A stretch of 64,000 nt of DNA from Rudanella sp031411995 (GTDB taxonomy: Bacteria > Bacteroidota > Bacteroidia > Cytophagales > Spirosomataceae). The notes under the pieces were generated by a model. That model was not told the origin of the DNA and did no database searches. It saw only the letters and a program-made list of their open reading frames with translations. The stretch covers positions 1 through 64,000 of the forward strand of contig JANOCD010000134.1 of NCBI GenBank assembly GCA_031411995.1. Direction: 5' to 3'. The position numbers and the translations under genes are program-made. This document shows positions 1 through 7,875 of this stretch, one piece after another (the stretch's first letter is position 1; every line of letters begins with the position of its first letter).

Positions 1-1469
1 CGGCTCATCTTGTCGGCAAGGGCGTGGGCTTCTTTGCCGCCCCCGGTCATTTCTTCGCAACGGCTGATGTTATCGAACACAAACGGCAGTTCCATGCAGT
101 GCATCGACTTATACATACCATCGTTCACGGGCGAACTCCAGGCGAAGATATACGTGTAAACGGGAGCCGCACCTGGCACCGCTTTGGCGTTGGCCTGCCG
201 GATAGTACCCGCCCGAAAGCCAATGTCAACCGTCAGATAATCAGATGGATTTGCTGTTTCAGGGTAGGCTTTTTTTACTGCGGCCATATAGGCATCAGCT
301 TTGTCACCATACTGTTTTTTCAGGCTGGCTTTGGCTTTTTCCATATCGGTTTCGCGGGTAGCCGGGTTAAACGGGCCAAACTCGGTTTTGGTTGAGCCAA
401 CCAGCAACGGAATGCTTTTCGACAGCTCCATTGCGACTGCCTCCGAAGGCTGATAGGGCAGGAACGTGCCATCGTGAATTGGCCCCCACCCTAAACCAAA
501 CGCAGGTACACCATTCCCTTTCATACTGTCGGCCACTTTACGCAGGGCTTTTTTTCCGGCCGCGTTCAGTCGTTCGTAGGGCATTTTTTGCAACGAGTCG
601 GCCTGATTCGGGGCCAGTTTCAGCTCTTCGAGCAGGGCCGCGCTCACTTTTTGGGCTACCTCTTTTTCAGTGAACGCTGTCACGTAGCTGCCACTTTGCA
701 CAATTGCTTTGTGGAAAAGCCCTTTAGCTGAGGGTGCGGCCATCAGCGAACTCACTTTACCACCCCCACCCGACTGCCCGAAGATCGTGACATTTTCAGG
801 GTCGCCACCAAACTGGGCAATGTTGTTTTTGACCCACTGCAACGAGGCTACCAGATCGAGCAAACCCGCGTTGGCCGAGTTTTTGTATTTCTCCCCATAC
901 GCCGACATATCCATGAACCCGAGAATATTCAGCCGGTGATTCACGGAAACAACCACCACGTCACCCTTTTCCGTCAGGTTTTCACCGTCATACGAAGGCA
1001 GCTCCACCGATGAACCCGCCGTGAAACCTCCACCATGAAACCACACTAAGACCGGCAGGCGATCCTGTGGGCGTTTTTTGGCGTTCGTCAATTGCGGAGT
1101 CCAGACGTTCAGGTTCAGGCAGTTTTCGTTGGTATAGCCCCAATCGTGGTGAAACGGAAACTCAAATTCGTCATTCGTACTGGTTGTGGCATCCATCGGG
1201 CAAACCGGTCCGTAGGTCATCGAACTGCGAACACCTGTCCACGAATCGGGTTTCGACGGCCCCATAAACCGCTCGGCCTTCGCATAAGGAATTCCCTTGA
1301 ACGTGAATGTTCCATTGTGAATGTACCCCCGAACCATCCCCGATTCTGTTGAAACGGTGGCAATGGATTTACCCGCTACAATGGGCGCAGTCTCTTTTTT
1401 GGCTTGTCCATCGGCCAAAAACGGTAAGGCAAAGGTGGTTACGGCAAGTAAGATTATGTTTGTTTTCAT
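1..1469 (-). CDS. Carboxylesterase type B, secreted (C-terminus beyond window)
   Basis: Alpha/beta-hydrolase of the type B carboxylesterase family, expected to hydrolyse ester bonds outside the cytoplasm. The reading frame stays open from the ATG at 1467-1469 to the left edge, so about 489 residues are visible and the C-terminus is missing. The N-terminus MKTNIILLAVTTFALPF is a signal peptide. Visible family marks are an oxyanion-hole stretch LVWFHGGGF and the nucleophile elbow FGQSGGGG. It lies 34 nt after the stop of a paralogous esterase in the same direction, so the two probably form one transcript. The substrate cannot be deduced. Confidence 0.85.
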   Translation of the reverse strand, partial: MKTNIILLAVTTFALPFLADGQAKKETAPIVAGKSIATVSTESGMVRGYIHNGTFTFKGIPYAKAERFMGPSKPDSWTGVRSSMTYGPVCPMDATTSTNDEFEFPFHHDWGYTNENCLNLNVWTPQLTNAKKRPQDRLPVLVWFHGGGFTAGSSVELPSYDGENLTEKGDVVVVSVNHRLNILGFMDMSAYGEKYKNSANAGLLDLVASLQWVKNNIAQFGGDPENVTIFGQSGGGGKVSSLMAAPSAKGLFHKAIVQSGSYVTAFTEKEVAQKVSAALLEELKLAPNQADSLQKMPYERLNAAGKKALRKVADSMKGNGVPAFGLGWGPIHDGTFLPYQPSEAVAMELSKSIPLLVGSTKTEFGPFNPATRETDMEKAKASLKKQYGDKADAYMAAVKKAYPETANPSDYLTVDIGFRAGTIRQANAKAVPGAAPVYTYIFAWSSPVNDGMYKSMHCMELPFVFDNISRCEEMTGGGKEAHALADKMS

Positions 1470-1503
1470 GTATGTAGTCAAGTTTAGTGGTCGAATAATA
1501 GCC

Positions 1504-3084
1504 TTACTTCTTACTCATTGCCGCCAGCAGAAAGTCGAGGGCGGCACCGTCGGGGAGGGGGGCTGCCTTTGTTTGGGTGCCAAGCACTATCGTTTGCTTA
1601 TAGGTGGCGGCATAAACGGGCCAATTGGGTAGGCCACTGCCATTGGGATTACCCGTTTTGATGAAGTTTGCCCAGTAGGCCGACATGATTCGGGCGAGTT
1701 CATCATCGGCGGGTTCAAGGGGGCGAAGCTGGCGATCAATGACTTTCAGATTGTCGTAGGCATAGGCTACCTCGCCGGTGTGAAACGCTCCGTATTTGGC
1801 GTAGTCGCCCGTTGCGGGTATTTTCCGGGTGAAGCGATAGACATACACTTTTTTGCCCTGATTGCTTTGGATGTTGGCCCAAGCATAATTCTGCGCCCCG
1901 AAAATCATATCCCGCGACATTCTCATTTGCGAGTTGGCAGCTTCGGCGTCGGTCGTGCCGGGGTAGTGTTTCAGGAGTTCGGGTGCTTTCTCACCATACT
2001 GCTGCTCCATCTGTTTGCGGTAGGCTTCAGCGTTTTTCGGCGGCCCCGAAGCCATGCCTTCGTCTTCGTTCCAACCCGTCAGCAAGGTCACGTCGTTTTG
2101 TTCGCGGGCCGCAAAAATCTGGGCCACGGATTTAGGCAACACATAGCCGTCCGTGATGGGGCCGCGCATTCCGCTTTGGGCTTTTTTCAGAATTTGCTCG
2201 GCAGAAATAGCTCGCATCTCGGCCAACGACGAAGCTCCTAAGGTCTGCATTGTTTTCATCCCGCTTTCTTCGGCTTGTTGCAGCGTTGGTTGCGGATTGG
2301 CAAAACTGGCTCCACTTTCGGCAATGGCTTTGTTAAATAACCCTTTGGCTACCGGGCTGGCTACCAGACAATTCACACTCATCGAACCCGCCGATTGCCC
2401 CGCAATGGTCACGTTATTGGGATCACCTCCGAATGCGGCAATATTCTGCTTCACCCATTTCAACCCTTCAATCTGATCCATCAGCCCATAGTTTCCTGAT
2501 GCGCCTTTACCCGATTCGCTCGTCAGCTCGGGGTGGGCAAGGAACCCAAACGGGCCAACGCGGTAGTTGATACTCACGAAAATAACGCCCTTTTTGGCGG
2601 TTGCTTCCCCGTCATAAATGGCACACCCGGCTCCGCCACTACCGAAACCTCCACCATAAATCCAAACCAATACCGGCAGGCGATCCTGGGGACGTTTTTC
2701 TTTGGCCGTTTTGGCTCCTGACCAAACATTCAGATACAGACAATCTTCGCTGATCGGCTCTTTCGGAATCAGGAATTCGGCACTCCACGGCCCAAACGGA
2801 TTCGGAACTCCCTGCACCGGACTCGCCCCGAACGCATCGCATTTCCGAACGCCCGACCAGGGGACAACGGCTTGTGGTGCTTTCCAGCGTAGGTTGCCCA
2901 CGGGTGGGGCCGCAAAGGGAATGCCCCGGTATATACGAATAGAACCATCGTTGCCCAAGGTTCCCGAAACAAGCCCGCCCGTGACGGGGATGGGCTTTTC
3001 GTCGGCCCGCCATTTGGTGAAGGCAGTTATACCCGTCGCAACGAACAGGGCTATCAGCACAATGAGGTGCGTGCGTGTTTTCAT
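1504..3084 (-). CDS. Carboxylesterase type B, secreted (526 aa)
   Basis: Complete type B carboxylesterase with a hydrophobic export signal at residues 1-24. The oxyanion-hole motif is LVWIYGGGFGSG. The nucleophile elbow GQSAGSMS puts the catalytic Ser near residue 230, and FHTGEVAYAYDN near 433 carries the probable catalytic His. The length matches the family. It is the first gene of a two-gene paralogous pair; the downstream copy starts 34 nt after this stop. The C-terminus ends in a soluble helix with no sorting domain. The function is hydrolysis of an unknown carboxylic ester; secretion follows from the signal peptide. Confidence 0.88.
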   Translation of the reverse strand: MKTRTHLIVLIALFVATGITAFTKWRADEKPIPVTGGLVSGTLGNDGSIRIYRGIPFAAPPVGNLRWKAPQAVVPWSGVRKCDAFGASPVQGVPNPFGPWSAEFLIPKEPISEDCLYLNVWSGAKTAKEKRPQDRLPVLVWIYGGGFGSGGAGCAIYDGEATAKKGVIFVSINYRVGPFGFLAHPELTSESGKGASGNYGLMDQIEGLKWVKQNIAAFGGDPNNVTIAGQSAGSMSVNCLVASPVAKGLFNKAIAESGASFANPQPTLQQAEESGMKTMQTLGASSLAEMRAISAEQILKKAQSGMRGPITDGYVLPKSVAQIFAAREQNDVTLLTGWNEDEGMASGPPKNAEAYRKQMEQQYGEKAPELLKHYPGTTDAEAANSQMRMSRDMIFGAQNYAWANIQSNQGKKVYVYRFTRKIPATGDYAKYGAFHTGEVAYAYDNLKVIDRQLRPLEPADDELARIMSAYWANFIKTGNPNGSGLPNWPVYAATYKQTIVLGTQTKAAPLPDGAALDFLLAAMSKK

Positions 3085-3170
3085 ACAATTGGTTAAGTGG
3101 GGTTCGTCTTAATTTTTCCTAAATCCCGACCCGTATTCTAATTCAGCAGGGTCCTTTGGTCGGAAAACTC

Positions 3171-3178
3171 TATTTTTG
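3171..3178 (+). promoter_or_regulatory. Candidate Bacteroidota -7 element upstream of ftsX
   Basis: TATTTTTG matches the Bacteroidota consensus TAnnTTTG exactly. It lies 63 nt before the ftsX ATG chosen here, in the divergent gap between the esterase and ftsX. A TTTG at 3155-3158 is closer than the usual -33 spacing, so the upstream half is uncertain. Confidence 0.4.
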
Positions 3179-3240
3179 TAACAGTTCGGTTGTCCGGCTG
3201 CTTAAGTAAAGCTGGTCAGCATTATTCTGTTACCCGTTTC

Positions 3241-4122
3241 ATGGCTCGTAGAAAGAAAAAAGTTGGTCGATACCCCGGTGGGCTAATCCTGTTTAGCATG
3301 ACGGTGGCCCTGTTTCTGATTGGTTTTTGTGGATTACTGGCTCTTCAGTCCAAGCGGTTAGTAACCTACATCCGCGAGAATTACGAAATGCGGGTGTTCC
3401 TCGACCGCGACCTCGATTCGACCAAAGCCGAACCAGTTTATAAAAAAATTGCCGCCCGGCCCTATGTACTGACTGCCGAGGGCAAACCACAAGTTAGTTT
3501 TATTAGTCGGGATGCTGCCGCCCGCGAGTTTATTGCTGAAACGAAAGAGGATTTCAAAACGTTTTTAGCCGATAACCCCCTGCACGACAGCTACCGGATC
3601 CGGCTCAACGAGGCCTACTTTGAAGAGACAAAGCTACAGGCAGTTAAACGTGATCTGGAAGAAATTGACGGCGTTTCGGAGGCTGTGTATCAGGAAAATC
3701 TGGTGGATACGATCAACCGGAACATTAACAAAATTTACGTGATAATGACTGCCTTCGCGGTCATCTTGCTGCTGATTATTGTGCTGCTAATGAACAACAC
3801 GATTCGGCTGGCGTTGTATTCGCAACGGATGCTGATTCGGAGTATGCAGTTGGTGGGAGCCACCAACGGTTTCATCACGAGGCCTTTTCTGTTACGTGGG
3901 TTGTGGCAGGGTTTGCTGGCGGGCGTGCTGGCATCGGGCTTGTTGATTGCCCTGCAACAGGCAGCCATTTACAACATTCCCGAATTGGCCGTTTTGCAGG
4001 AACCTGTGAAAATGGCAATGGTCTTGGGCGGCTTAATTGTGCTGGGAATGCTCATTGGCCTGTTGAGTACCTACCAGGCCGTGAACCGGTATCTGGGCGT
4101 TTCGCTGGATGAATTGTATTAA
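3241..4122 (+). CDS. ftsX: Cell division protein FtsX (ABC permease-like)
   Basis: FtsX is the membrane partner of the ATPase FtsE and controls peptidoglycan hydrolases at the division site. The protein (293 aa) begins with a basic cytoplasmic tail MARRKKKVGRYPG and a first membrane span (about 15-38). An extracytoplasmic domain follows (about 40-165), then three further spans (about 170-290) holding the FtsX/MacB permease fold. I chose the ATG at 3241 over an in-frame TTG at 3190 because it starts directly on the basic tail. A DUF3098 gene follows 22 nt later and then uppP, the usual order in Cytophagales, so this is an envelope-growth operon. Confidence 0.92.
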   Translation: MARRKKKVGRYPGGLILFSMTVALFLIGFCGLLALQSKRLVTYIRENYEMRVFLDRDLDSTKAEPVYKKIAARPYVLTAEGKPQVSFISRDAAAREFIAETKEDFKTFLADNPLHDSYRIRLNEAYFEETKLQAVKRDLEEIDGVSEAVYQENLVDTINRNINKIYVIMTAFAVILLLIIVLLMNNTIRLALYSQRMLIRSMQLVGATNGFITRPFLLRGLWQGLLAGVLASGLLIALQQAAIYNIPELAVLQEPVKMAMVLGGLIVLGMLIGLLSTYQAVNRYLGVSLDELY

Positions 4123-4144
4123 GACTTTAGACAAAAGACCTATT

Positions 4145-4498
4145 ATGGCAAAAGATAAAACACTCATGACTCCGGTTCCGAGCCGTGCCGAAAAGGCCGC
4201 CAACCGGACTGTTTCGGCAACCAACGCATCGGTGGTCGAAGCCCCCGTTCAGGAGCGGGTAGCACCCGTTACCCCATTGACTCCAACCAAATCGGCGGTG
4301 AGTGCCATGCCATTTGGGGCCGAAAATTACCGGCTCATGATCATCGGTGTGGCCGTGATCCTGATTGGTTTTTTCATTATGACCCTCGATAAAGAGGAAT
4401 TCGGATTTGGCTTTCTTGGTCTCACCCTCGGGCCACTGGTGGTGCTCAGTGGCTTCATCGTGGAGTTCTTCGCGATTCTGAAAAAGCCAGCAAAGTAG
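4145..4498 (+). CDS. DUF3098 family small membrane protein
   Basis: A 117-residue protein. An Ala/Pro/Val-rich soluble N-terminus (1-60) precedes two hydrophobic segments, LMIIGVAVILIGFFIM and FLGLTLGPLVVLSGFIVEFFAI. That layout, with the acidic turn LDKEEFGFG between the spans, is the DUF3098 pattern found next to ftsX in Bacteroidota. The start at 4145 (AAGACCTATTATGG context) is preferred over an upstream in-frame codon that overlaps ftsX. The function is unknown. Position between ftsX and uppP suggests a role in envelope growth, which is inference only. Confidence 0.8.
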   Translation: MAKDKTLMTPVPSRAEKAANRTVSATNASVVEAPVQERVAPVTPLTPTKSAVSAMPFGAENYRLMIIGVAVILIGFFIMTLDKEEFGFGFLGLTLGPLVVLSGFIVEFFAILKKPAK

Positions 4499-4506
4499 TG
4501 ATAAAC

Positions 4507-4587
4507 CGGTCCGTCGGCGTGGATGAGTGATGAATTAGTTTACACAAACTTATTTATCATTCATCGCTTATCCGCGTCGGCGGGCCG
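4507..4587 (+). repeat. 29-bp imperfect inverted repeat (likely terminator or attenuating hairpin)
   Basis: The arms at 4507-4535 and 4559-4587 pair over 29 positions. Most of the differences are C/T changes that keep G-U pairs in RNA, and the loop is 23 nt of AT-rich sequence. It lies between the DUF3098 stop and the uppP start. A third partial copy of the inner motif (GATTCATCACTA) follows at 4588-4599. No clear T tract follows, so a processing or attenuation hairpin is as likely as a terminator. Confidence 0.6.
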
Positions 4588-4596
4588 ATTCATCAC

Positions 4597-4604
4597 TATT
4601 TTTG
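4597..4604 (+). promoter_or_regulatory. TAnnTTTG element abutting the uppP start
   Basis: TATTTTTG matches the -7 consensus and ends 4 nt before the uppP ATG at 4609. If used, transcription would begin at or next to the start codon, giving a leaderless mRNA. It may be a chance match. Confidence 0.25.
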
Positions 4605-4608
4605 CGTC

Positions 4609-5388
4609 ATGAATCTATTACATGCCATCATTCTGGCCATTATCGAAGGATTGACGGAGTTTTTGCCGGTGTCGTCAACCGGCCACATGATTATATACTC
4701 CTCGCTGGCGGGCATTGCGGGCGACGAATTCACTAAACTCTACACAGTCAATATTCAGTTTGGTTGTATTCTGTCGGTGATGGTTTTGTATAGTCGCCGG
4801 TTTCTGCAAACGACCGACTTTTACGCCAAACTCTTTGTGGCGTTTCTGCCCGCTGCCGTTATCGGTTTTCTCCTCAACGATTTCATTGATTCGCTGCTCG
4901 AAAACGTCACCGTCGTAGCCATTTCGCTCGTGGTTGGCGGGATTATTCTCGTGTACATCGACCGCATCATGCGCGAAATACCCCGCGACTTTGACGTGAC
5001 GTTCCCCGAAGCCCTCAAAATTGGTTTCTTTCAGTGCATCGCTATGATTCCCGGCGTGTCGCGGTCAGCGGCAACCATCATTGGCGGTATGACGCAGGGA
5101 CTCACCCGCACCCAGGCGGCCGAGTTTTCATTTTTCCTGGCCGTACCAACAATGGCTGCTGCTTCAGGATACAAGCTCCTTAAAACCTATAAAATGCTTG
5201 AACCGGCTGATTATCAGACGCTCTTGATTGGCAACGGCATCGCATTTGTAGTGGGGTTATTAGCCATTCGGGGGTTTATCGGCTTTCTGACTCGCTACGG
5301 CTTCAAATACTTTGGGTATTACCGGATTGCACTAGGGCTATTGCTGCTGGGCCTGATGGCGGCTGGGGTTAAGCTGGAAATTGTGTAA
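4609..5388 (+). CDS. uppP: Undecaprenyl-diphosphatase UppP (BacA)
   Basis: Integral membrane phosphatase that converts undecaprenyl diphosphate to the monophosphate carrier used for peptidoglycan and surface polysaccharides. Both family signatures are present: EGLTEFLPVSSTGHM near residue 14 (with the catalytic Glu pair region) and PGVSRSAATIIGG near residue 148. The 259 residues and about seven hydrophobic segments match the family. truB starts 48 nt downstream. BacA homologues give bacitracin tolerance when abundant, a known family property not shown by this sequence. Confidence 0.95.
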   Translation: MNLLHAIILAIIEGLTEFLPVSSTGHMIIYSSLAGIAGDEFTKLYTVNIQFGCILSVMVLYSRRFLQTTDFYAKLFVAFLPAAVIGFLLNDFIDSLLENVTVVAISLVVGGIILVYIDRIMREIPRDFDVTFPEALKIGFFQCIAMIPGVSRSAATIIGGMTQGLTRTQAAEFSFFLAVPTMAAASGYKLLKTYKMLEPADYQTLLIGNGIAFVVGLLAIRGFIGFLTRYGFKYFGYYRIALGLLLLGLMAAGVKLEIV

Positions 5389-5436
5389 ATTCGTGGCATA
5401 AAACCTGATTTTATCAACGCACATTAGCTTAATCAC

Positions 5437-6156
5437 TTGCCCATCCAACCGCAACCAACGCTCGATCCCGCGCTCGTCATCCTGATTGACAAACCCATCG
5501 AATGGACTTCATTCGATGTGGTGAATAAACTACGCCGGGGCTGCCGGATCAAAAAATTGGGTCATGCCGGCACCCTCGACCCGCTGGCAACGGGCCTTCT
5601 GATTTTGTGTTCCGGTAAGAAAACTAAAGAGATCGACCAGTATCAGGCGCAGGAAAAAGAATATACCGGCACCCTCGTTTTGGGCCGCACAACCCCGTCC
5701 GTTGACCTCGAAACCGAGTTCGATGCAGAGTTCGATACCACCGGCATCATCCCCGAACAAGTGCAGGAAGCGGTGAAGCAACTCACGGGCGAGATTCAGC
5801 AGATTCCCCCCATTTATTCCGCTGTTCGCGTGAATGGCGAGCGACTATATGAAAAAGCCCGACGGGGCGAAACCACCGAGATTAAAAGCCGTGTGGTAAC
5901 GGTCTCCGAGTTTGAGGTGAATGCCAGTCGGGTTGGCACCGAACTGTTCCCCGAAATCACGTTTCGCATTGTCTGCTCCAAAGGCACGTATATTCGCAGT
6001 TTGGTGCGCGATTTGGGACTTCTACTAGGCAATGGGGCTTACATGAGTAGCCTCTGCCGAACCCGAATTGGTGAATTTCGTATCGAAAATGCCCAAACTG
6101 TTGAAGGCTTTATAACCCACTTCCGAACCGAATACGGTCTTAATCAACCCGCATGA
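5437..6156 (+). CDS. truB: tRNA pseudouridine(55) synthase TruB
   Basis: Makes pseudouridine at position 55 in the T loop of tRNAs. The catalytic segment GHAGTLDPLATGLL (about residues 45-58) contains the essential Asp, and RCSKGTYIRSL-type sequence near 185 is the second conserved block. The protein is 239 aa, a short TruB without a large PUA extension. The start is a TTG at 5437; no ATG occurs in frame upstream. Its stop overlaps the ribF start (6153) by 4 nt (ATGA), which implies translational coupling. It is worth noting beside the T-arm mimics at 39.7-40.3 kb. Confidence 0.94.
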   Translation: MPIQPQPTLDPALVILIDKPIEWTSFDVVNKLRRGCRIKKLGHAGTLDPLATGLLILCSGKKTKEIDQYQAQEKEYTGTLVLGRTTPSVDLETEFDAEFDTTGIIPEQVQEAVKQLTGEIQQIPPIYSAVRVNGERLYEKARRGETTEIKSRVVTVSEFEVNASRVGTELFPEITFRIVCSKGTYIRSLVRDLGLLLGNGAYMSSLCRTRIGEFRIENAQTVEGFITHFRTEYGLNQPA

Positions 6157-7124
6157 ACGTACACCACGGCATCGACAACCTGACTCCCCTTCCCCACGCC
6201 GTTGTCACAAGTGGCACCTTTGATGGCGTTCACCGGGGCCACCAGAAAATTCTGACCCGCCTAACCGAAGTGGCTCACAACAACGGGGGCCAATCCGTTG
6301 TCCTTACCTATTGGCCCCACCCCCGCACGGTGGTCTCCAATGACAGTCAGAATCTCCGCCTGCTCTCTACTTTAGACGAAAAAATCGAACTACTTGCCCA
6401 GGCGGGAGTCGATCATTTAGTGGTGATCCCCTTCACGCGTTCGTTCTCGCAACTTACCTCAGAGGAGTTTATCCAGCGAATATTAATTGAAAAAATCGGC
6501 ACCAAAAAGCTGGTTATTGGCTATGATCACCGCTTTGGCCGCGACCGCGAAGGCGGGTTCGACTACATTCAGGCGCATCAGGCTGAGTATGGTTTCGAAG
6601 TAGAAGAAATTCCGCGTCAGGACATTGAGGCTGTGGGTGTTAGTTCATCTAAAATCCGAACTGCTCTTGCTGAGGGAAACGTCCGGGCGGCCAACCTGTT
6701 TTTGGGTCGCTCCTATAATCTCACGGGAACGGTGGTGAAAGGGCGACAATTGGGCCGTACTATTGGTTTCCCAACAGCCAACCTGCAAGTTGACGATCCG
6801 GTTAAACTGATACCGGCCAACGGAGTCTATGCCGTTGATGTTCAGTATAAAGGGCAGCAGTTGGGCGCATCCACGCCGGGTGCATCCACGCCGGGCGCAT
6901 CCACGCTGGGCGGCATGACTAATATCGGATTTCGGCCCACCGTGGCTGGCGAAAACCAGACCGTCGAAACGTATATTTTCGATTTCGACAACGACATCTA
7001 CGGCGAACACATCACGCTCCGGTTCCGCGAGTTTATCCGCCCTGAACAGAAATTCAGCGGTCTTCCGGCATTGATCGAGCAGTTGAAAAAGGATGACGAG
7101 ACAGCACGGGCATTGCTGGCCTGA
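6153..7124 (+). CDS. ribF: Bifunctional riboflavin kinase / FAD synthetase RibF
   Basis: Phosphorylates riboflavin to FMN and adenylylates FMN to FAD. The N-terminal nucleotidyltransferase domain has GTFDGVHRGHQKIL (about 21-34) and the late motif VGVSSSKIRTALAEG. The C-terminal kinase domain has GRTIGFPTANL and GMTNIGFRPTV. The protein is 323 aa, the usual size. Oddly, a loop just before GMTNIG carries three copies of a 15-nt in-frame repeat encoding GASTP/GASTL, not expected in this conserved domain. It overlaps truB by 4 nt and ends at a strong bidirectional terminator. Confidence 0.94.
   Translation: MNVHHGIDNLTPLPHAVVTSGTFDGVHRGHQKILTRLTEVAHNNGGQSVVLTYWPHPRTVVSNDSQNLRLLSTLDEKIELLAQAGVDHLVVIPFTRSFSQLTSEEFIQRILIEKIGTKKLVIGYDHRFGRDREGGFDYIQAHQAEYGFEVEEIPRQDIEAVGVSSSKIRTALAEGNVRAANLFLGRSYNLTGTVVKGRQLGRTIGFPTANLQVDDPVKLIPANGVYAVDVQYKGQQLGASTPGASTPGASTLGGMTNIGFRPTVAGENQTVETYIFDFDNDIYGEHITLRFREFIRPEQKFSGLPALIEQLKKDDETARALLA
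6864..6908 (+). repeat. Three 15-bp tandem repeats inside ribF
   Basis: Three head-to-tail copies of GGCGCATCCACGCCG with two single-base differences (6864-6878, 6879-6893, 6894-6908), in frame, encode GASTP-GASTP-GASTL in a surface loop of the riboflavin kinase domain. Near-identity of the units suggests recent slippage. Confidence 0.95.
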
Positions 7125-7125
7125 A

Positions 7126-7174
7126 CGAAAACCGGACAAATTTGTAATCTAATTGCAAATTTGTCCGGTTTTCG
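7126..7174. terminator. Bidirectional terminator between ribF and tsaB
   Basis: Perfect 19-bp inverted repeat with arms 7126-7144 and 7156-7174 and an 11-nt loop. The arms begin CGAAAACCGG, so both strands carry A/T runs beside the GC stem. It lies between convergent genes, as expected for a shared terminator. Confidence 0.85.
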
Positions 7175-7188
7175 AGGTAGATAACGTC

Positions 7189-7875
7189 TTACACCACAGC
7201 CTTCCTCGGCTTGGTGGTCATGAATTCTTTGAGATAAAACGGCTCAAACGTAGCCACATCGTCAAACTGCCCGGCCCGGAAACGGTCAGCGGCTAACTTC
7301 CCAATTGTGCGGGCCGAGGGGCGAATCAGCTCATCTAAGAACAGGGCATTCGCGTGTTGACCCAATACGGCTTGACACTTGGCGGCACCATCGCCGAAAA
7401 ACACGATTTGGTGTTCGGCAAGCCAATCTTCGAATGATTTTTCGTCGATAATTTCGGCGGCTGTCGGTTTCACTTCCGCGCCCGTTTGATCGTACAACGC
7501 GCAATAAACTTCCATCCGCCGTGCGTCGATCATGGGGCAAAAAAGAGTTGACAGAAAAAACTGGCGAACTTGCTCAGTCATGGCCTGCAGCGTGTTGACA
7601 GAAAGCAGCGGTTTATCCAGCGCAAAACAAAGCCCTTTGGCCGTGGATACCCCAATCCGCAGCCCCGTGTAGGAACCCGGCCCTTTTGCCACAGCGACCG
7701 CGTCCAGATCACTCAACTGAAATCCCGCGTGCCGTACTACATCGCCCATGAGCGTAGTGAGCATCGACGATGACGTTCGTTCAGTAAACAGTTCGTAACA
7801 ACCCAGCAAACCACTGTCGTTGTGCAGCGCAACCGAGCATACCGTAGTGGATGTGTCGAGTGACAGGAGGAGCAT
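7189..7875 (-). CDS. tsaB: tRNA threonylcarbamoyladenosine biosynthesis protein TsaB
   Basis: TsaB is the ASKHA-fold partner of TsaD in making t6A at position 37 of ANN-decoding tRNAs. The N-terminus LLSLDTSTTVCSVAL and the motif AVAKGPGSYTGLRIGVSTAKGL (about 62-83) are diagnostic; residues used for ATP binding in TsaD are absent, as in all TsaB. It is 228 aa. Its ATG shares a base with the stop codon of the upstream S41 protease (TAATG), so it is translated by coupling as the last gene of rpmH-rnpA-S41-tsaB. Confidence 0.92.
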   Translation of the reverse strand: MLLLSLDTSTTVCSVALHNDSGLLGCYELFTERTSSSMLTTLMGDVVRHAGFQLSDLDAVAVAKGPGSYTGLRIGVSTAKGLCFALDKPLLSVNTLQAMTEQVRQFFLSTLFCPMIDARRMEVYCALYDQTGAEVKPTAAEIIDEKSFEDWLAEHQIVFFGDGAAKCQAVLGQHANALFLDELIRPSARTIGKLAADRFRAGQFDDVATFEPFYLKEFMTTKPRKAVV

